A stretch of DNA of 53,974 nucleotides. Origin: Candidatus Gastranaerophilales bacterium. GTDB lineage: Bacteria > Cyanobacteriota > Vampirovibrionia > Gastranaerophilales > Gastranaerophilaceae. Under the pieces are notes generated by a model. That model searched no databases, was not told where the DNA came from, and worked only from the letters and a program-made list of their open reading frames with translations. The DNA lies in contig CALVEM010000016.1 of assembly GCA_944326605.1 (NCBI GenBank), positions 1 to 53,974 of the forward strand, given 5' to 3'. How positions within the stretch are numbered: the first letter of the stretch is position 1; each line of letters opens with the position of its first letter. The position numbers were made by a program, and so were the translations under genes. Shown piece by piece: positions 1 through 8,079 of this stretch.

Positions 1-170
1 AGCCTTCCCAAATGTCATCCTGAGTAGGTTGAGCTTTCAGCCCAACAAGTTTGTAGGTCGGATTTACAATCCGACAAAATTTAATCAGGTATAAACCTGC
101 TTGATTTTTCAATAATGCCATTGCGGATCAGCTTCGCTTGCCTGCAATGGCGATATCATTTATAGTAAAA
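1..170. repeat. Composite of short palindromic repeats at the window edge
   Basis: No gene is seen here. The stretch holds a partial GTCATCCTGA-type repeat, a hairpin of the family TAGGTCGGATTTACAATCCGA (about 54-74) that recurs near 6834, a CAGGT...ACCTG arm pair (about 86-99), and a CCATTGC...GCAATGG hairpin (about 118-152). It lies downstream of apeR, which reads leftward and ends at 171. Confidence 0.6.
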
Positions 171-1397
171 TTATATTTTTTTAAATATTAACGACGTATT
201 TATTCCGCCGAAGGCAAAGTTGTTTGACATTACATAATCAGTTTTTATTTCTCTGCCTTCCCCTGTAATGTAATCCAGTTTTCCGCATTCAGGGTCGATA
301 TCTGTCAAATTCAATGTCGGGTGGAACCAGCCTCTGTTCATCATCTCTATACTCAAAATTGCCTCAATTGCCCCGCAGGCGCCTAAAGTATGACCTGTGT
401 AGCTTTTTGTCGAGCTAACCGGAACAGGGCGTTTGAATACCTGTTCTGTCGCCCATGTTTCAGCTAAATCCCCTTGAACGGTTGCTGTTCCGTGTGCGTT
501 TACGTAACCTATTTTATCAGGCGTCAAATTTGCATCTTTAAGGGCAAGTTCAAGAGCGATTTTCATTGTTTCTCTGTTGGGGTTTGTAATATGTGTTCCA
601 TCTGTGTTTGTTCCAAAACCTATTATTTCTGCGTAAATTTTTGCACCGCGTTTTTTTGCGTGTTCATATTCTTCAAGAATTACTGTCCCTGCACCTTCTC
701 CGAGTACAAGCCCGTCGCGGTTTTTGTCAAAAGGCGAGGGGGTTAATTTTGGTGTATCGTTTTTTAAACTCGTTGCATAAAGTGTATCAAAAATTGCAAT
801 TTCCGTTGCGTGGAGTTCTTCGCCTCCGCCTGCAATCATTACTGTTTCATAACCGTTTTTGATTGTTTCATAAGCGTAGCCTATACCCATTGAGCCGGAT
901 GTGCAGGCAGTTGAGCAAGGGACAAGACGTCCTGTGGTTTTTAAGTAAAGTGAAATATTTACAGGAGCTGTCTGGGGCATCATTTTTACGTAAGAACCTG
1001 AATTAAGCCCTCTGACAACTTTATCAACCTGCATGCCGTAAAAATCTATTATTGCATCTAATGATCCCGATGAAGATCCGTAACTTACGCCTGTTTGACC
1101 GTTTGTTATAATTTCGTCACCGGAAAGCCCCGCATCTTCAAGAGCCTGCTCTGCTGTTCTGACAGCCATAATTGATAAAGGTCCCATTGTACGGGTAACT
1201 TTTCTGTTATAAGACGGCGGAATTTCAAAACCTTTGACATGTGCAGAAAGTCTTGTATTCAGTCTTTGATACTGGTCAAGGTCTTTGTTGTATTCAACAC
1301 AGTTTTCAAGTTTTAACAAACTTTCGATACAAGTATTAATATCACTTCCTAAAGGGCTTGTGAGAGCCATACCGGTTACAACTACACGTTTTGTCAT
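171..1397 (-). CDS. apeR: ApeR-like beta-ketoacyl-ACP synthase (type II PKS ketosynthase)
   Basis: FabF-family ketosynthase of 408 residues, the usual length. It would condense malonyl-ACP with the growing chain in aryl polyene synthesis in the cytoplasm. The Cys-His-His triad is complete: Cys165 in STACTSG, His302 in NAHGTATVQGD and His336 in GHTLGA. It is the last gene of a leftward operon and its ATG overlaps the end of the ketoreductase gene by 4 bp (ATGA). The order KS-DH, KR, KS matches apeO-P-Q-R of known APE clusters, which is why this one is called ApeR and not FabF. A housekeeping FabF is the alternative, but the neighbours argue against it. Confidence 0.88.
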   Translation of the reverse strand: MTKRVVVTGMALTSPLGSDINTCIESLLKLENCVEYNKDLDQYQRLNTRLSAHVKGFEIPPSYNRKVTRTMGPLSIMAVRTAEQALEDAGLSGDEIITNGQTGVSYGSSSGSLDAIIDFYGMQVDKVVRGLNSGSYVKMMPQTAPVNISLYLKTTGRLVPCSTACTSGSMGIGYAYETIKNGYETVMIAGGGEELHATEIAIFDTLYATSLKNDTPKLTPSPFDKNRDGLVLGEGAGTVILEEYEHAKKRGAKIYAEIIGFGTNTDGTHITNPNRETMKIALELALKDANLTPDKIGYVNAHGTATVQGDLAETWATEQVFKRPVPVSSTKSYTGHTLGACGAIEAILSIEMMNRGWFHPTLNLTDIDPECGKLDYITGEGREIKTDYVMSNNFAFGGINTSLIFKKI

Positions 1398-2122
1398 AAA
1401 TAAAGCCCTCCGTTTACGGAAATTACCTGTCCTGTTATATATGAGGCGTCTTCACTCATAAGATAATTTGCAAGGCTTGCAACCTCTTTAGCCTGACCTA
1501 ATCGTTTCATCGGAATTAATTTTTTGACCTCATCCAGCGGAACGCCTTTTATCATATCGGTATCAATTACCCCCGGAGCTATACAGTTTACGGTAATTCC
1601 CCGTTTCGCAAGCTCCAGCGCAAGCGATTTTGTTGCTCCGATAATACCTGCTTTTGAAGCGGAATAATTTACCTGCCCGCGGTTGCCTGAAAGTGCGGCA
1701 ATAGATGACAATGTGATAATTCGTCCCTTAATTCTGTTCGAAATCATCGGCATTACAAGGGGTTTGAGGACATTATAAAATCCTGTAAGATTTGTCGAGA
1801 TAACTTCGTCCCACTCATCGGCTTCCAGAGCCGGAAAAACATTGTCCCTTGCAATTCCGGCATTTAAAACAATTCCGTAGTAAAGCTTATCAGATAAAAC
1901 GGATGCGCATTCTTCCCTGTTTTTAATATCAAATTTTAATATTTCCGCATTCCGTCCCAGAGCTTTTATTTCATCGGCGGTTTCTTTTGCTTTTACCTCG
2001 TTGCCTACGTAATGAACATCAATATCAAATCCGTTTTTTGCAAGGTACAGTGCGATTTCTCTGCCTATACCTCTGCTTGAACCTGTGACTAAAACTTTTT
2101 TCAAATTATTCTCACCCATCAT
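1394..2122 (-). CDS. apeQ: ApeQ-like 3-oxoacyl-ACP reductase (SDR family)
   Basis: Short-chain dehydrogenase/reductase of 242 residues, close to FabG in length. The NAD(P)H loop TGSSRGIG is at residues 13-20, NAG is at about 87-89, and the catalytic Ser140, Tyr153 and Lys157 (YSASK) are all present. The C-terminal GQVISVNGGLYL is typical of FabG. It would reduce the 3-keto group on the ACP-bound chain before dehydration. The gene overlaps both neighbours by 4 bp, so the three leftward genes are translationally coupled. Assignment as ApeQ rests on this context. Confidence 0.9.
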   Translation of the reverse strand: MMGENNLKKVLVTGSSRGIGREIALYLAKNGFDIDVHYVGNEVKAKETADEIKALGRNAEILKFDIKNREECASVLSDKLYYGIVLNAGIARDNVFPALEADEWDEVISTNLTGFYNVLKPLVMPMISNRIKGRIITLSSIAALSGNRGQVNYSASKAGIIGATKSLALELAKRGITVNCIAPGVIDTDMIKGVPLDEVKKLIPMKRLGQAKEVASLANYLMSEDASYITGQVISVNGGLYL

Positions 2123-3702
2123 AATTCCTTTAAATAAGCCTTTGCATCTTCTGGCTGGAATACATTAACTGTTGCCTTTGCCACCTCTTTATTATCATTA
2201 TAGATTAAACATTCAAATGAAACAAGTTCGTTATCGGTATAAATTTCCTGCGCTGTTATAAAGTATGTTTTACCGTTTTCAAATTTTTCAAGAGAGTTTT
2301 CATAAAGTCTTGAGCCTAATAAAAATCCTATTTCAGGAATTTTTTCACCGTTTTTGTAATATGAATAGCATCCGACTGTCTGTGCCATAAACTCAATTCC
2401 GACAAGGGGAGATATTCCGTTGATTTCTTTATTGAAAAATATTTTGTTTTCGTTAATTGTAACGGATGCTTTTACAAACTTTCTATCCATATCGACTTCT
2501 AAAATTTCGTCAATCAAAATCATCGGTTTGTCATGCGGAAGAACATTTTCTAATGATGGAAAAAGTCTACTTCCTTCTCCCCTGCCGCGGGAGAAGGTGG
2601 CGGAGCCGGATGAGGGGGAATGTTTTCCTAGTATCACAACTGCATTTGTTCCGCCAAACCCGAATGAGGTGCACATGCAGGTATTTATATTTTTTTGCGG
2701 TTTATCTTTGTTAACAAGATTTATTTTCGGCAGAGTTTCATCGTATTCTCCGTCATATTTGTGGATTGGCAGACTTCTTTGCCCTTTCAAAATTTCGTAA
2801 CAAATATATGTTTCAACACTTGCCGCAGCTCCGAGGCAATGTCCTGTCAAAGGTTTTGTGGCGCTTGCAGGAACTTTATCTTTAAATATTTTATAAATTG
2901 CATTTGCTTCCATTAAATCGTTTGATATTGTACCTGTTCCGTGGAGGTTTATGTAATCTATATCATCTGCTTTTAATCCTGCATTATCAAGTGCATGTTG
3001 AATTGCAATTGCCGCCTGTATGCCTTCAGGATCAGGGGTTGCGGAATGATAAGCGTCTGATGTTTCTCCGATACCGAGCAGTTGAATATAGCCTGCCCTC
3101 TTGCCCTCCTGTCCTCCTGTCTTTTGTTGTGTCAGCAAAAACAACGCTCCGCCTTCACCAAGACTTATTCCGGAACGGTTTTTGGAAAACGGATTTGTTT
3201 TTTCATGCGAGAGAACCTCTAACGCGTGAAACCCGTAAGACGGCATCGGTGCAATTGTATCAACGCCGCCTGCAATTACGACTTTGCAGACGTTGTTTTC
3301 AAGAAGCTTTACGGCTGTTGAAAAAGCTTTTATCCCTGATGTGCAGGCAGTAGATACTCCTGCCGCGTAATTTGTTGTACCGAGATACCATTTCAAAAAT
3401 TCTGCCGGATTGCCGAGTTCTGCATGGTGTTTGTTATCTGTTGTTTCAAATTCCCCGATACCTGCATTTGTAGTTCCTATAACAATTCCGATTTCATCTT
3501 TTTCAAATCCCGTCAAATCAAGTTTATCAACAAGATATTTTAAAATTCTGTTACAGCGCAGGTCGTATTTGGGTTCATTTATCGGAGGAAAATCTTTTTC
3601 AATTTTTCCGAAGTAAAATCTTTTACCCTTAACTATTGTATCATCAGGTGTTAAATGATCAGTAAAAATTCCGCTTGCATCTGTAATAAAAATTCCGTTC
3701 AT
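2119..3702 (-). CDS. apeO-apeP: ApeO ketosynthase fused to ApeP 3-hydroxyacyl-ACP dehydratase
   Basis: Two enzymes in one chain of 527 residues. Residues 1-360 form a complete ketosynthase with Cys120 (STACTSG), His254 (NLHGTGT) and His288 (GHCLGA). Residues from about 384 form an ApeP-like hotdog dehydratase starting LENVLPHDKPMILIDEI, with a likely active-site His390. Separate apeO and apeP genes are usual, so the fusion is a lineage trait. The linker (about 361-382, HSPSSGSATFSRGRGEGSRL) is encoded by a palindromic repeat also found in noncoding DNA, and TGGQEGKRAG near residues 195-204 comes from a second repeat family. No Shine-Dalgarno precedes the ATG; a TAACAT box ends six bases before it. 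Confidence 0.87.
   Translation of the reverse strand: MNGIFITDASGIFTDHLTPDDTIVKGKRFYFGKIEKDFPPINEPKYDLRCNRILKYLVDKLDLTGFEKDEIGIVIGTTNAGIGEFETTDNKHHAELGNPAEFLKWYLGTTNYAAGVSTACTSGIKAFSTAVKLLENNVCKVVIAGGVDTIAPMPSYGFHALEVLSHEKTNPFSKNRSGISLGEGGALFLLTQQKTGGQEGKRAGYIQLLGIGETSDAYHSATPDPEGIQAAIAIQHALDNAGLKADDIDYINLHGTGTISNDLMEANAIYKIFKDKVPASATKPLTGHCLGAAASVETYICYEILKGQRSLPIHKYDGEYDETLPKINLVNKDKPQKNINTCMCTSFGFGGTNAVVILGKHSPSSGSATFSRGRGEGSRLFPSLENVLPHDKPMILIDEILEVDMDRKFVKASVTINENKIFFNKEINGISPLVGIEFMAQTVGCYSYYKNGEKIPEIGFLLGSRLYENSLEKFENGKTYFITAQEIYTDNELVSFECLIYNDNKEVAKATVNVFQPEDAKAYLKEL
2573..2618. repeat. Palindromic repeat unit inserted in frame in apeO-apeP
   Basis: A hairpin CCTTCTCCCC...GGGAGAAGG is followed by a GGATGAGGGGG box. 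It has the same architecture and nearly the same sequence as the noncoding unit at 29255-29301. Here it lies between the ketosynthase and dehydratase domains and is translated without breaking the frame. Confidence 0.85.
3094..3123. repeat. Purine-rich AGGAGGGCAAG repeat inside apeO
   Basis: On the coding (minus) strand the segment reads ACAGGAGGACAGGAGGGCAA and continues GAGGGCAGGC. It shares the core AGGAGGGCAAG with copies at 7625, 12391 and 17182. It encodes TGGQEGKRAG in a surface-loop part of the ketosynthase domain. Confidence 0.65.
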
Positions 3703-3716
3703 GATAATATGTTACC
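3703..3716. promoter_or_regulatory. Fourteen-base divergent start region between the two ape arms
   Basis: Only 14 bp separate the ATGs of apeO (minus) and apeC (plus). A TAACAT box (minus) and a TAATAT box (plus) each end six bases before their ATG, and no Shine-Dalgarno is present on either side. Divergent leaderless transcripts with overlapping promoters are inferred. Confidence 0.45.
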
Positions 3717-4292
3717 ATGAATAGTCTGGAATTTTACATAAAAAAAATTTCCTGTTCAACTGGTGAAAATATTGACCTGTCGCAAATCCCTATGATGATG
3801 CGCAGAAAATTATCACCTGTTGGTAAAATTGCTTTAAGTACAATTTTGCAATGCTATGACGGGCAAGATGTAAAATTGGTTTATGCTTCCCGCTACGGAG
3901 AATTGGAGCGTGTTATAAAACTTATTAAGCAGGAACATGAAGACAATGAAATATCGCCGACAGGGTTCAGCTTTTCCGTTCACAATTCAACTATCGGGCT
4001 TTTTTCGCTTATAAATAACTTGCATTCATCTTATAATTCAATTGCGGCAGGCGAGGAGAGTTTTTCAGCAGGGCTTTTAGATGCTGTTATGAATAAGGAA
4101 AAAACTCTTTTTTGCTATGCTGAATCTGTTGACAGATTTGAAAGTATTTCAATGTTAATTGATTTTGAACAGGGCGAACATGTGAGGATTGTTCAAAATC
4201 GGGAAAATCTTCCGTCTAACAGTTTTAAAGACTTTTTGAAAGGCGGGCGCTACATCTGCCCGCTTTATATTCTGGAGCGGGTAAATGATTAG
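3717..4292 (+). CDS. apeC: ApeC-like chain length factor (KS N-terminal-domain protein)
   Basis: A 191-residue protein of the short ketosynthase-like family (Pfam beta-ketoacyl synthase, N-terminal, PF13723-type). SPTGFSFSVHNSTIGLFSLI is the recognisable core; SYNSIAAGEESFSAGLLDA follows. There is no catalytic Cys-His-His set, as expected for a chain length factor that pairs with a real ketosynthase to set polyene length. It opens the rightward ape arm and overlaps apeD by 8 bp. It is somewhat shorter than typical ApeC proteins. The function is taken from family and position. Confidence 0.8.
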   Translation: MNSLEFYIKKISCSTGENIDLSQIPMMMRRKLSPVGKIALSTILQCYDGQDVKLVYASRYGELERVIKLIKQEHEDNEISPTGFSFSVHNSTIGLFSLINNLHSSYNSIAAGEESFSAGLLDAVMNKEKTLFCYAESVDRFESISMLIDFEQGEHVRIVQNRENLPSNSFKDFLKGGRYICPLYILERVND

Positions 4293-5016
4293 ATTTGTCC
4301 GCGGATTTCTTGTTATAATGCTGTTTATAATTTTTGGTATCGGTTCTTTAATTTTGAGTTTTATACTTATACCTGCCGGCGGAATTTTTATAAAAGGAGG
4401 CAAGAAAAGGGAGTATTTTTCACATTTTATTCATAAATTGTGGGCATGGTACACAGGTGTTTTAATCTCTGTCGGGCTTATCAAAATTGAAAAGCATAAT
4501 GTTGAACAAATGAAGGGTAAGATTATTGTTGCTACTCATCCTTCTTTTATTGATATCGTTATTCTGATCGGAATATATGACAATTCTTTATGTCTTGCCA
4601 AAAAAGAAATTTTGAATAATATTTTTATGAAAAATATAGTAAAAAATGTTTATATTCCGAATAATGTAGAGCTTGATGAGTTTAAAGACATTTGTAAAGA
4701 AGCGCTGAATGACGGATATAACATAATAATTTTTCCCACAGGTACAAGAACCGTTGAGGGCGAAGATTTAAAAATTCACAAAGGTGCAGCAGCATTACAA
4801 ATTGCCTCAGGAGCTGATATTATTCCTGTAAAAATTGATTGTGACTATCCTTTTTTGCAAAAAGGACGTCCGGTATATGATGCATCAGACAAGGTTATAA
4901 CCTATACAATAACGCAGTGTGAACCGATTAAGCTTTCACAATTTTTTGAACAATCCGAAATTAAGCTGCGAAAAGAAATTTCTGAGAAAATCAAATTTGA
5001 CTTTACACAAAATTAA
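4285..5016 (+). CDS. apeD: ApeD-like lysophospholipid-type acyltransferase
   Basis: A 243-residue membrane-associated acyltransferase of the PlsC superfamily. A hydrophobic N-terminal segment (residues about 5-33) is followed by the HX4D motif in ATHPSFIDI and a FPTGTRTVEG motif that replaces the usual FPEGTR. It probably moves an acyl or polyene chain onto a lipid carrier or glycan during membrane anchoring of the pigment. It overlaps apeC and is the last gene before the interruption of the arm. General phospholipid synthesis is the alternative. Confidence 0.8.
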   Translation: MIRFVRGFLVIMLFIIFGIGSLILSFILIPAGGIFIKGGKKREYFSHFIHKLWAWYTGVLISVGLIKIEKHNVEQMKGKIIVATHPSFIDIVILIGIYDNSLCLAKKEILNNIFMKNIVKNVYIPNNVELDEFKDICKEALNDGYNIIIFPTGTRTVEGEDLKIHKGAAALQIASGADIIPVKIDCDYPFLQKGRPVYDASDKVITYTITQCEPIKLSQFFEQSEIKLRKEISEKIKFDFTQN

Positions 5017-5036
5017 AATATAATATGGAATTTCTT

Positions 5037-5103
5037 GTCATTCAGAATTTATTTCGGAATCTCAAAATTACTTGAGACTCTGAACCAAGTTCAGAGTTAC
5101 GGA
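5037..5103. repeat. GTCATTC...CAGAGTTAC hairpin repeat
   Basis: Two hairpins, CAGAATTTATTTCGGAATCT-like and CTGAACCAAGTTCAGA, stand between apeD and the metallopeptidase gene. This is a diverged copy of the family best seen at 32188-32249. Confidence 0.6.
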
Positions 5104-5200
5104 TATTATAAAAATTTGTTAAAATTGTTTTACTAATTAACTGGCAATTTTTTTTATCTTTGTGTTTTCATAAATATATACAAGGCAGAAAGGAATTTTT

Positions 5201-6490
5201 GTGTCAATACAACCCCTAAGTTTTACAAATGCAAATACTATAAATCAAATAAATTTTGGAAATGAAACCATAAATCCTAATTATACAACACAGCCATATC
5301 CACAAGATAGTGTTGAGATAAACGGAAAGAAAAAAGGTTTGTCCAACGGTCAAAAATGGGGAATTGGTCTTGGTATAGCTGCAGCTTTGACAGCTACTGC
5401 ATTGTTGCTTCGCGGAAAAGTTGGTGCCGCCCAGGAAGAAGTTGTCAAACTTGCTGAGCATATTGACTTTACCCCTGCTAAAACAACAAAGGAAGCAATA
5501 GAATTTGCGAAAACAAAACTTGGGGTAAAAAATTATGATAGCAGTATGCCTTTAGATGTAATGAACTGGGTAAATGAGGGGCTTACAAACATCAATAACG
5601 TACGAAAAGGCAAAGCTAAATTATTTGATACAATAGCTTATGTACCAAGAGATAACAATAGTTTAGCCTGTCTTGTTAATGATATTTCGGATCCAAAATT
5701 TGGTTCAATATTCAATCTCAATAAAAAGACGTTTGAGAATATCGGTCATTATATAGAAAAGGGAATTAAATACTGTTTAGATCAAAAAATTTTATATAAG
5801 GACAAAGACGGAAAACTTTGCCTGTATAATTTTTATAGAAACGGAGATGTTTCTGACAATTTGTTAAAGGGTTTGAATAAATTTAATGAAAATCCTGAAA
5901 GTTTTTCTATAATAGATAAAATACAATTGTATGAAGATTATGCTTCTTTGGGTTATGCTATTGATGGTTTTTATGATGCTCCTTATTCAAAATTAGAACA
6001 GTTGCTGAAAAATGAAGGAATACAAGAAACTCTATTAGCACATTCAAAATTACCTGATTTGAAGCAAATAGAAAAATTATCAACACAGCAGCAGAGAAAT
6101 GTTCTTGTTGATATTGTAAATACCTGTTTGTCTTCCGGTGATAACTTGCATTTAGGGTATCCAAAAGGAGATAAATTCAGAACTATTTATCATGAAAGTG
6201 GACATTTAGAGCACCATTTGGCTGTCGGAGAACAAAAATTTTTTGAAATGGGTACACCCAAACAATGTATAGAAAATTTTGGTAAAGTATCAGATATTAC
6301 AAATGATTTTATAAACAGTAAAGAAAAACAGCAAATTGCAAGCAGGGTCTCAAATTATGCACCTAAATCTCCTCTGGAATTTGTTGCTGAAACATATAGA
6401 AAATTAATTACAAATTCATTAGGGGCTAATGAAAAAATTCCTGATGATATTATGAACCTTTATAGAGAGTACAAAGGCCCTGCTGTTTAG
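5201..6490 (+). CDS. Putative membrane-anchored zinc metallopeptidase, lineage-specific
   Basis: A 429-residue protein of unrecognised family. GTG start with AAAGGAA upstream. The N-terminus (MSIQPLSFTN, then INFGN) has the short SFT-like motif seen on other proteins here, followed by one membrane segment at about residues 52-67. A HESGH zinc-site motif lies at residues 331-335, and a downstream EFVAETY could give a third ligand as in gluzincin peptidases. The substrate is unknown. The gene interrupts the ape arm between apeD and apeE, where the known pathway has no peptidase, so it is probably an insertion rather than a pathway member. Peptidase activity is inferred from motifs only. Confidence 0.6.
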   Translation: MSIQPLSFTNANTINQINFGNETINPNYTTQPYPQDSVEINGKKKGLSNGQKWGIGLGIAAALTATALLLRGKVGAAQEEVVKLAEHIDFTPAKTTKEAIEFAKTKLGVKNYDSSMPLDVMNWVNEGLTNINNVRKGKAKLFDTIAYVPRDNNSLACLVNDISDPKFGSIFNLNKKTFENIGHYIEKGIKYCLDQKILYKDKDGKLCLYNFYRNGDVSDNLLKGLNKFNENPESFSIIDKIQLYEDYASLGYAIDGFYDAPYSKLEQLLKNEGIQETLLAHSKLPDLKQIEKLSTQQQRNVLVDIVNTCLSSGDNLHLGYPKGDKFRTIYHESGHLEHHLAVGEQKFFEMGTPKQCIENFGKVSDITNDFINSKEKQQIASRVSNYAPKSPLEFVAETYRKLITNSLGANEKIPDDIMNLYREYKGPAV

Positions 6491-6549
6491 ATGCTCTAAC
6501 GGTCAGAGGATAGGAGGGTAGACTGGTGCGCTTTGCGCATGAAAAGTTT

Positions 6550-6620
6550 CCTTCCCTGAATAGGGAAGGTTAGGATGGGTTACAATCTATACCCACCCTT
6601 CCCTCCCTAATCAGGGAGGG
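6550..6620. mobile_element. 71-bp MITE-like element with inverted palindromic ends
   Basis: The left end is hairpin CCTTCCCTGAATAGGGAAGG followed by TTAGGATGGGT. The right end is ACCCACCCTTC followed by hairpin CCCTCCCTAATCAGGGAGGG. The two ends are inverted copies around about 10 bp. The same architecture occurs at 37558-37649, at 53638-53810, and around the DUF559 gene at 44745-45182. Confidence 0.7.
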
Positions 6621-6635
6621 TTAAAATAATATAGT

Positions 6636-6928
6636 CCTCTCTCCCCATTGGGGAGAGAGTTAGAGAGAGGGGCTTTAATAATTGCTGCTTAACGAAATAG
6701 TAATAAGACGAGTGCTCTTTGGGCGGTAAAATCAGATCCTGAAATGAGTTCAGAGCCTGCCCCGAATTTATTTCGGGGATGACATTAGGACGTAGGGTGG
6801 GATAAGCGTGAGCGTTCCCACCTAACAGTTTGTAGGTCGGATTTACTAATCCGACAAAATTTAGGTCTGTATGGTAGACCTGATTACTTTTACCCCTCAC
6901 CCTGACCCTCTCCCGCAAGGGGAGAGGG
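6636..6928. mobile_element. 293-bp element with about 36-bp terminal inverted repeats
   Basis: The left terminus carries hairpin CTCTCCCCATTGGGGAGAG and a GAGAGAGGGG box. The right terminus read in reverse complement carries CTCTCCCCTTGCGGGAGAG and a GGTGAGGGG box. The two align over about 36 bp as inverted repeats. Inside are other repeat families, so this is a nested, non-coding mobile-element relic. Confidence 0.65.
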
Positions 6929-7041
6929 AAAAGCAATTCACCCTTCACTCTTCACACTTCACTAAAAAAGACTTATCGTCCTAACGTCTTATCGTCTTAT
7001 CGACTTCATATAACATATCTTATGTTCATATTACATAAAAT

Positions 7042-7070
7042 TTGACTTTACTTATCAATTAGGTTATAAA
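7042..7070 (+). promoter_or_regulatory. Sigma-70-type promoter for the apeE onward operon
   Basis: TTGACT at 7042-7047, a 17-bp spacer, then TATAAA at 7065-7070. An AGGTGA Shine-Dalgarno at 7079-7084 precedes the apeE ATG by six bases. This restores transcription to the second half of the ape arm after the repeat nest. Confidence 0.7.
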
Positions 7071-7090
7071 TATAGTATAGGTGAATTAAG

Positions 7091-7357
7091 ATGTGCTTAG
7101 AAAAAGAAATTAAAAATTTGATTATTGAATCGCTTGAATTAGAAGATATAACAGCCGATGATATAAAAGATGATGAACCGTTATTTATAAGCGGTTTAGG
7201 GCTTGACAGTATTGATGCGCTGGAACTAGGTATGGCGTTAAAGAAAAAATATCATGTTGATTTGAGCGAAGACAAAGAAGAAAATCAAAAACATTTTTAC
7301 TCTGTTAAGACAATAGCTGATTATTTAAGAAGTTGTAATGCTTCTAAAGAAAATTAA
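7091..7357 (+). CDS. apeE: ApeE-like acyl carrier protein
   Basis: An 88-residue ACP with the phosphopantetheine site in GLGLDSIDALELG (Ser in DSID). It would carry the aryl starter or growing polyene chain as a thioester. A second ACP follows 11 bp downstream, the tandem arrangement usual in APE clusters. It has a strong upstream promoter and a good Shine-Dalgarno. Which of the two ACPs is the starter carrier cannot be told from sequence alone. Confidence 0.88.
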   Translation: MCLEKEIKNLIIESLELEDITADDIKDDEPLFISGLGLDSIDALELGMALKKKYHVDLSEDKEENQKHFYSVKTIADYLRSCNASKEN

Positions 7358-7368
7358 GGATTTATATA

Positions 7369-7617
7369 GTGGCAAAATACACCCGTGATGATATTTTTGA
7401 CAAATTAGAGAGTATTCTGGTCGATGATTTTGAAATTGAACCGGAAAAACTTGTGCCGGAAGCTAATCTTTTTGAAGATCTGGAACTTGATAGTATTGAT
7501 GCGGTTGATTTAGCGGTTAAATTGCAGGAATTTACAGGTAAAAAGATACCGCCTGAAAATTTTAAACAGATTAAAACCCTTGATGATGTCGTTACTGCCG
7601 TTGAAAAACTGGTTTAA
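7369..7617 (+). CDS. apeF: ApeF-like acyl carrier protein
   Basis: An 82-residue ACP beginning with a GTG codon. The phosphopantetheine serine lies in ELDSIDAVDLAVKL, and the C-terminal half (KKIPPENFKQIKTLDDVVTAVEKLV split by helices) is typical of ACPs. It is co-transcribed with apeE and serves as the second carrier in the pathway. It differs clearly from apeE, so the pair is not a recent duplication. Confidence 0.88.
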   Translation: MAKYTRDDIFDKLESILVDDFEIEPEKLVPEANLFEDLELDSIDAVDLAVKLQEFTGKKIPPENFKQIKTLDDVVTAVEKLV

Positions 7618-7624
7618 TAGCGAA

Positions 7625-7653
7625 CGGAAGGCAAGATGTCAGGAGGGCAAGCC
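7625..7653. repeat. Purine-rich AGGAGGGCAAG repeat over the apeG start
   Basis: GGAAGGCAAGATGTCAGGAG followed by GGCAAG. It supplies both the ribosome binding site and the first codons (MSGGQA) of apeG. The same core occurs at 3094, 12391 and 17182. Confidence 0.6.
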
Positions 7654-8079
7654 GTTTACATAAAAAAATTTAAACCTTTATTACCGTTTGCGGGAACTTT
7701 ATGTATTGTTTTGCTTTTCCATTTTAGCAAGGTTTATGTTTTGAAATTTTATCCTGTTATTGTAAATTCATTTATCTTTTGCGTATTTTTTGCATCGCTT
7801 TTTTGCAGGGAAACTGTTATTCAAAAAATTGCAAAAAAAATGGAAGGCGGATCTTTGGATGATTTTACAAGGAATTACACGCGAAATCTTACTTATGTCT
7901 GGTGTGTATTTTTGTTTGTAAATCTTTCGATATCAATAGCAACGGTATTTATGTCCGCAAAAGTGTGGGCTTTATACAATGCGTGTATTTCATATATTGC
8001 GCTCGGTATAATGTTCGGGGTAGAATATATTGTAAGAGTAATTTTGAGAGCAAGGTACAAAAAACATGAACAACAGTAA
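7636..8079 (+). CDS. apeG: ApeG-like small integral membrane protein (COG4648 type)
   Basis: A 147-residue protein with about four hydrophobic segments (residues about 15-32, 36-52, 90-110, 115-140). Position and length fit the COG4648-type membrane protein of APE clusters, whose role is unknown but probably concerns export or membrane assembly. Its first residues MSGGQA are encoded by a repeat, so the native N-terminus may have been rewritten. It overlaps apeH-I by 14 bp. Sequence-level homology was not tested, so the family call relies on context. Confidence 0.7.
   Translation: MSGGQAVYIKKFKPLLPFAGTLCIVLLFHFSKVYVLKFYPVIVNSFIFCVFFASLFCRETVIQKIAKKMEGGSLDDFTRNYTRNLTYVWCVFLFVNLSISIATVFMSAKVWALYNACISYIALGIMFGVEYIVRVILRARYKKHEQQ

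Larger units (their letters stand above)
6491..7041. repeat. Nest of palindromic repeats between the peptidase gene and apeE
   Basis: Six hundred bases without a convincing gene. In order: a 71-bp MITE-like element (6550-6620), a 293-bp element with inverted ends (6636-6928) that itself contains GTCATTC-type (about 6733-6793) and TAGGTCGGATTTAC-type (about 6834-6870) repeats, a TTCACCCTTCAC tract (about 6938-6963), and a direct-repeat tract of CTTATCGTC units (about 6970-7006). Open frames here are only translations of the repeats. Confidence 0.75.

Noticed and set aside
171-3702. Housekeeping fatty-acid fab operon
   Set aside because: No fabD, fabH or accessory fab gene; the presence of chain length factor, ligase, LolA-like and MMPL genes in ape order fits an APE cluster better.
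6607-6948. Open frame of 113 codons on the minus strand between the peptidase gene and apeE
   Set aside because: It translates only repeat sequences (FPLPLRERVRVRGKSN and similar) and has no family or ribosome binding site.
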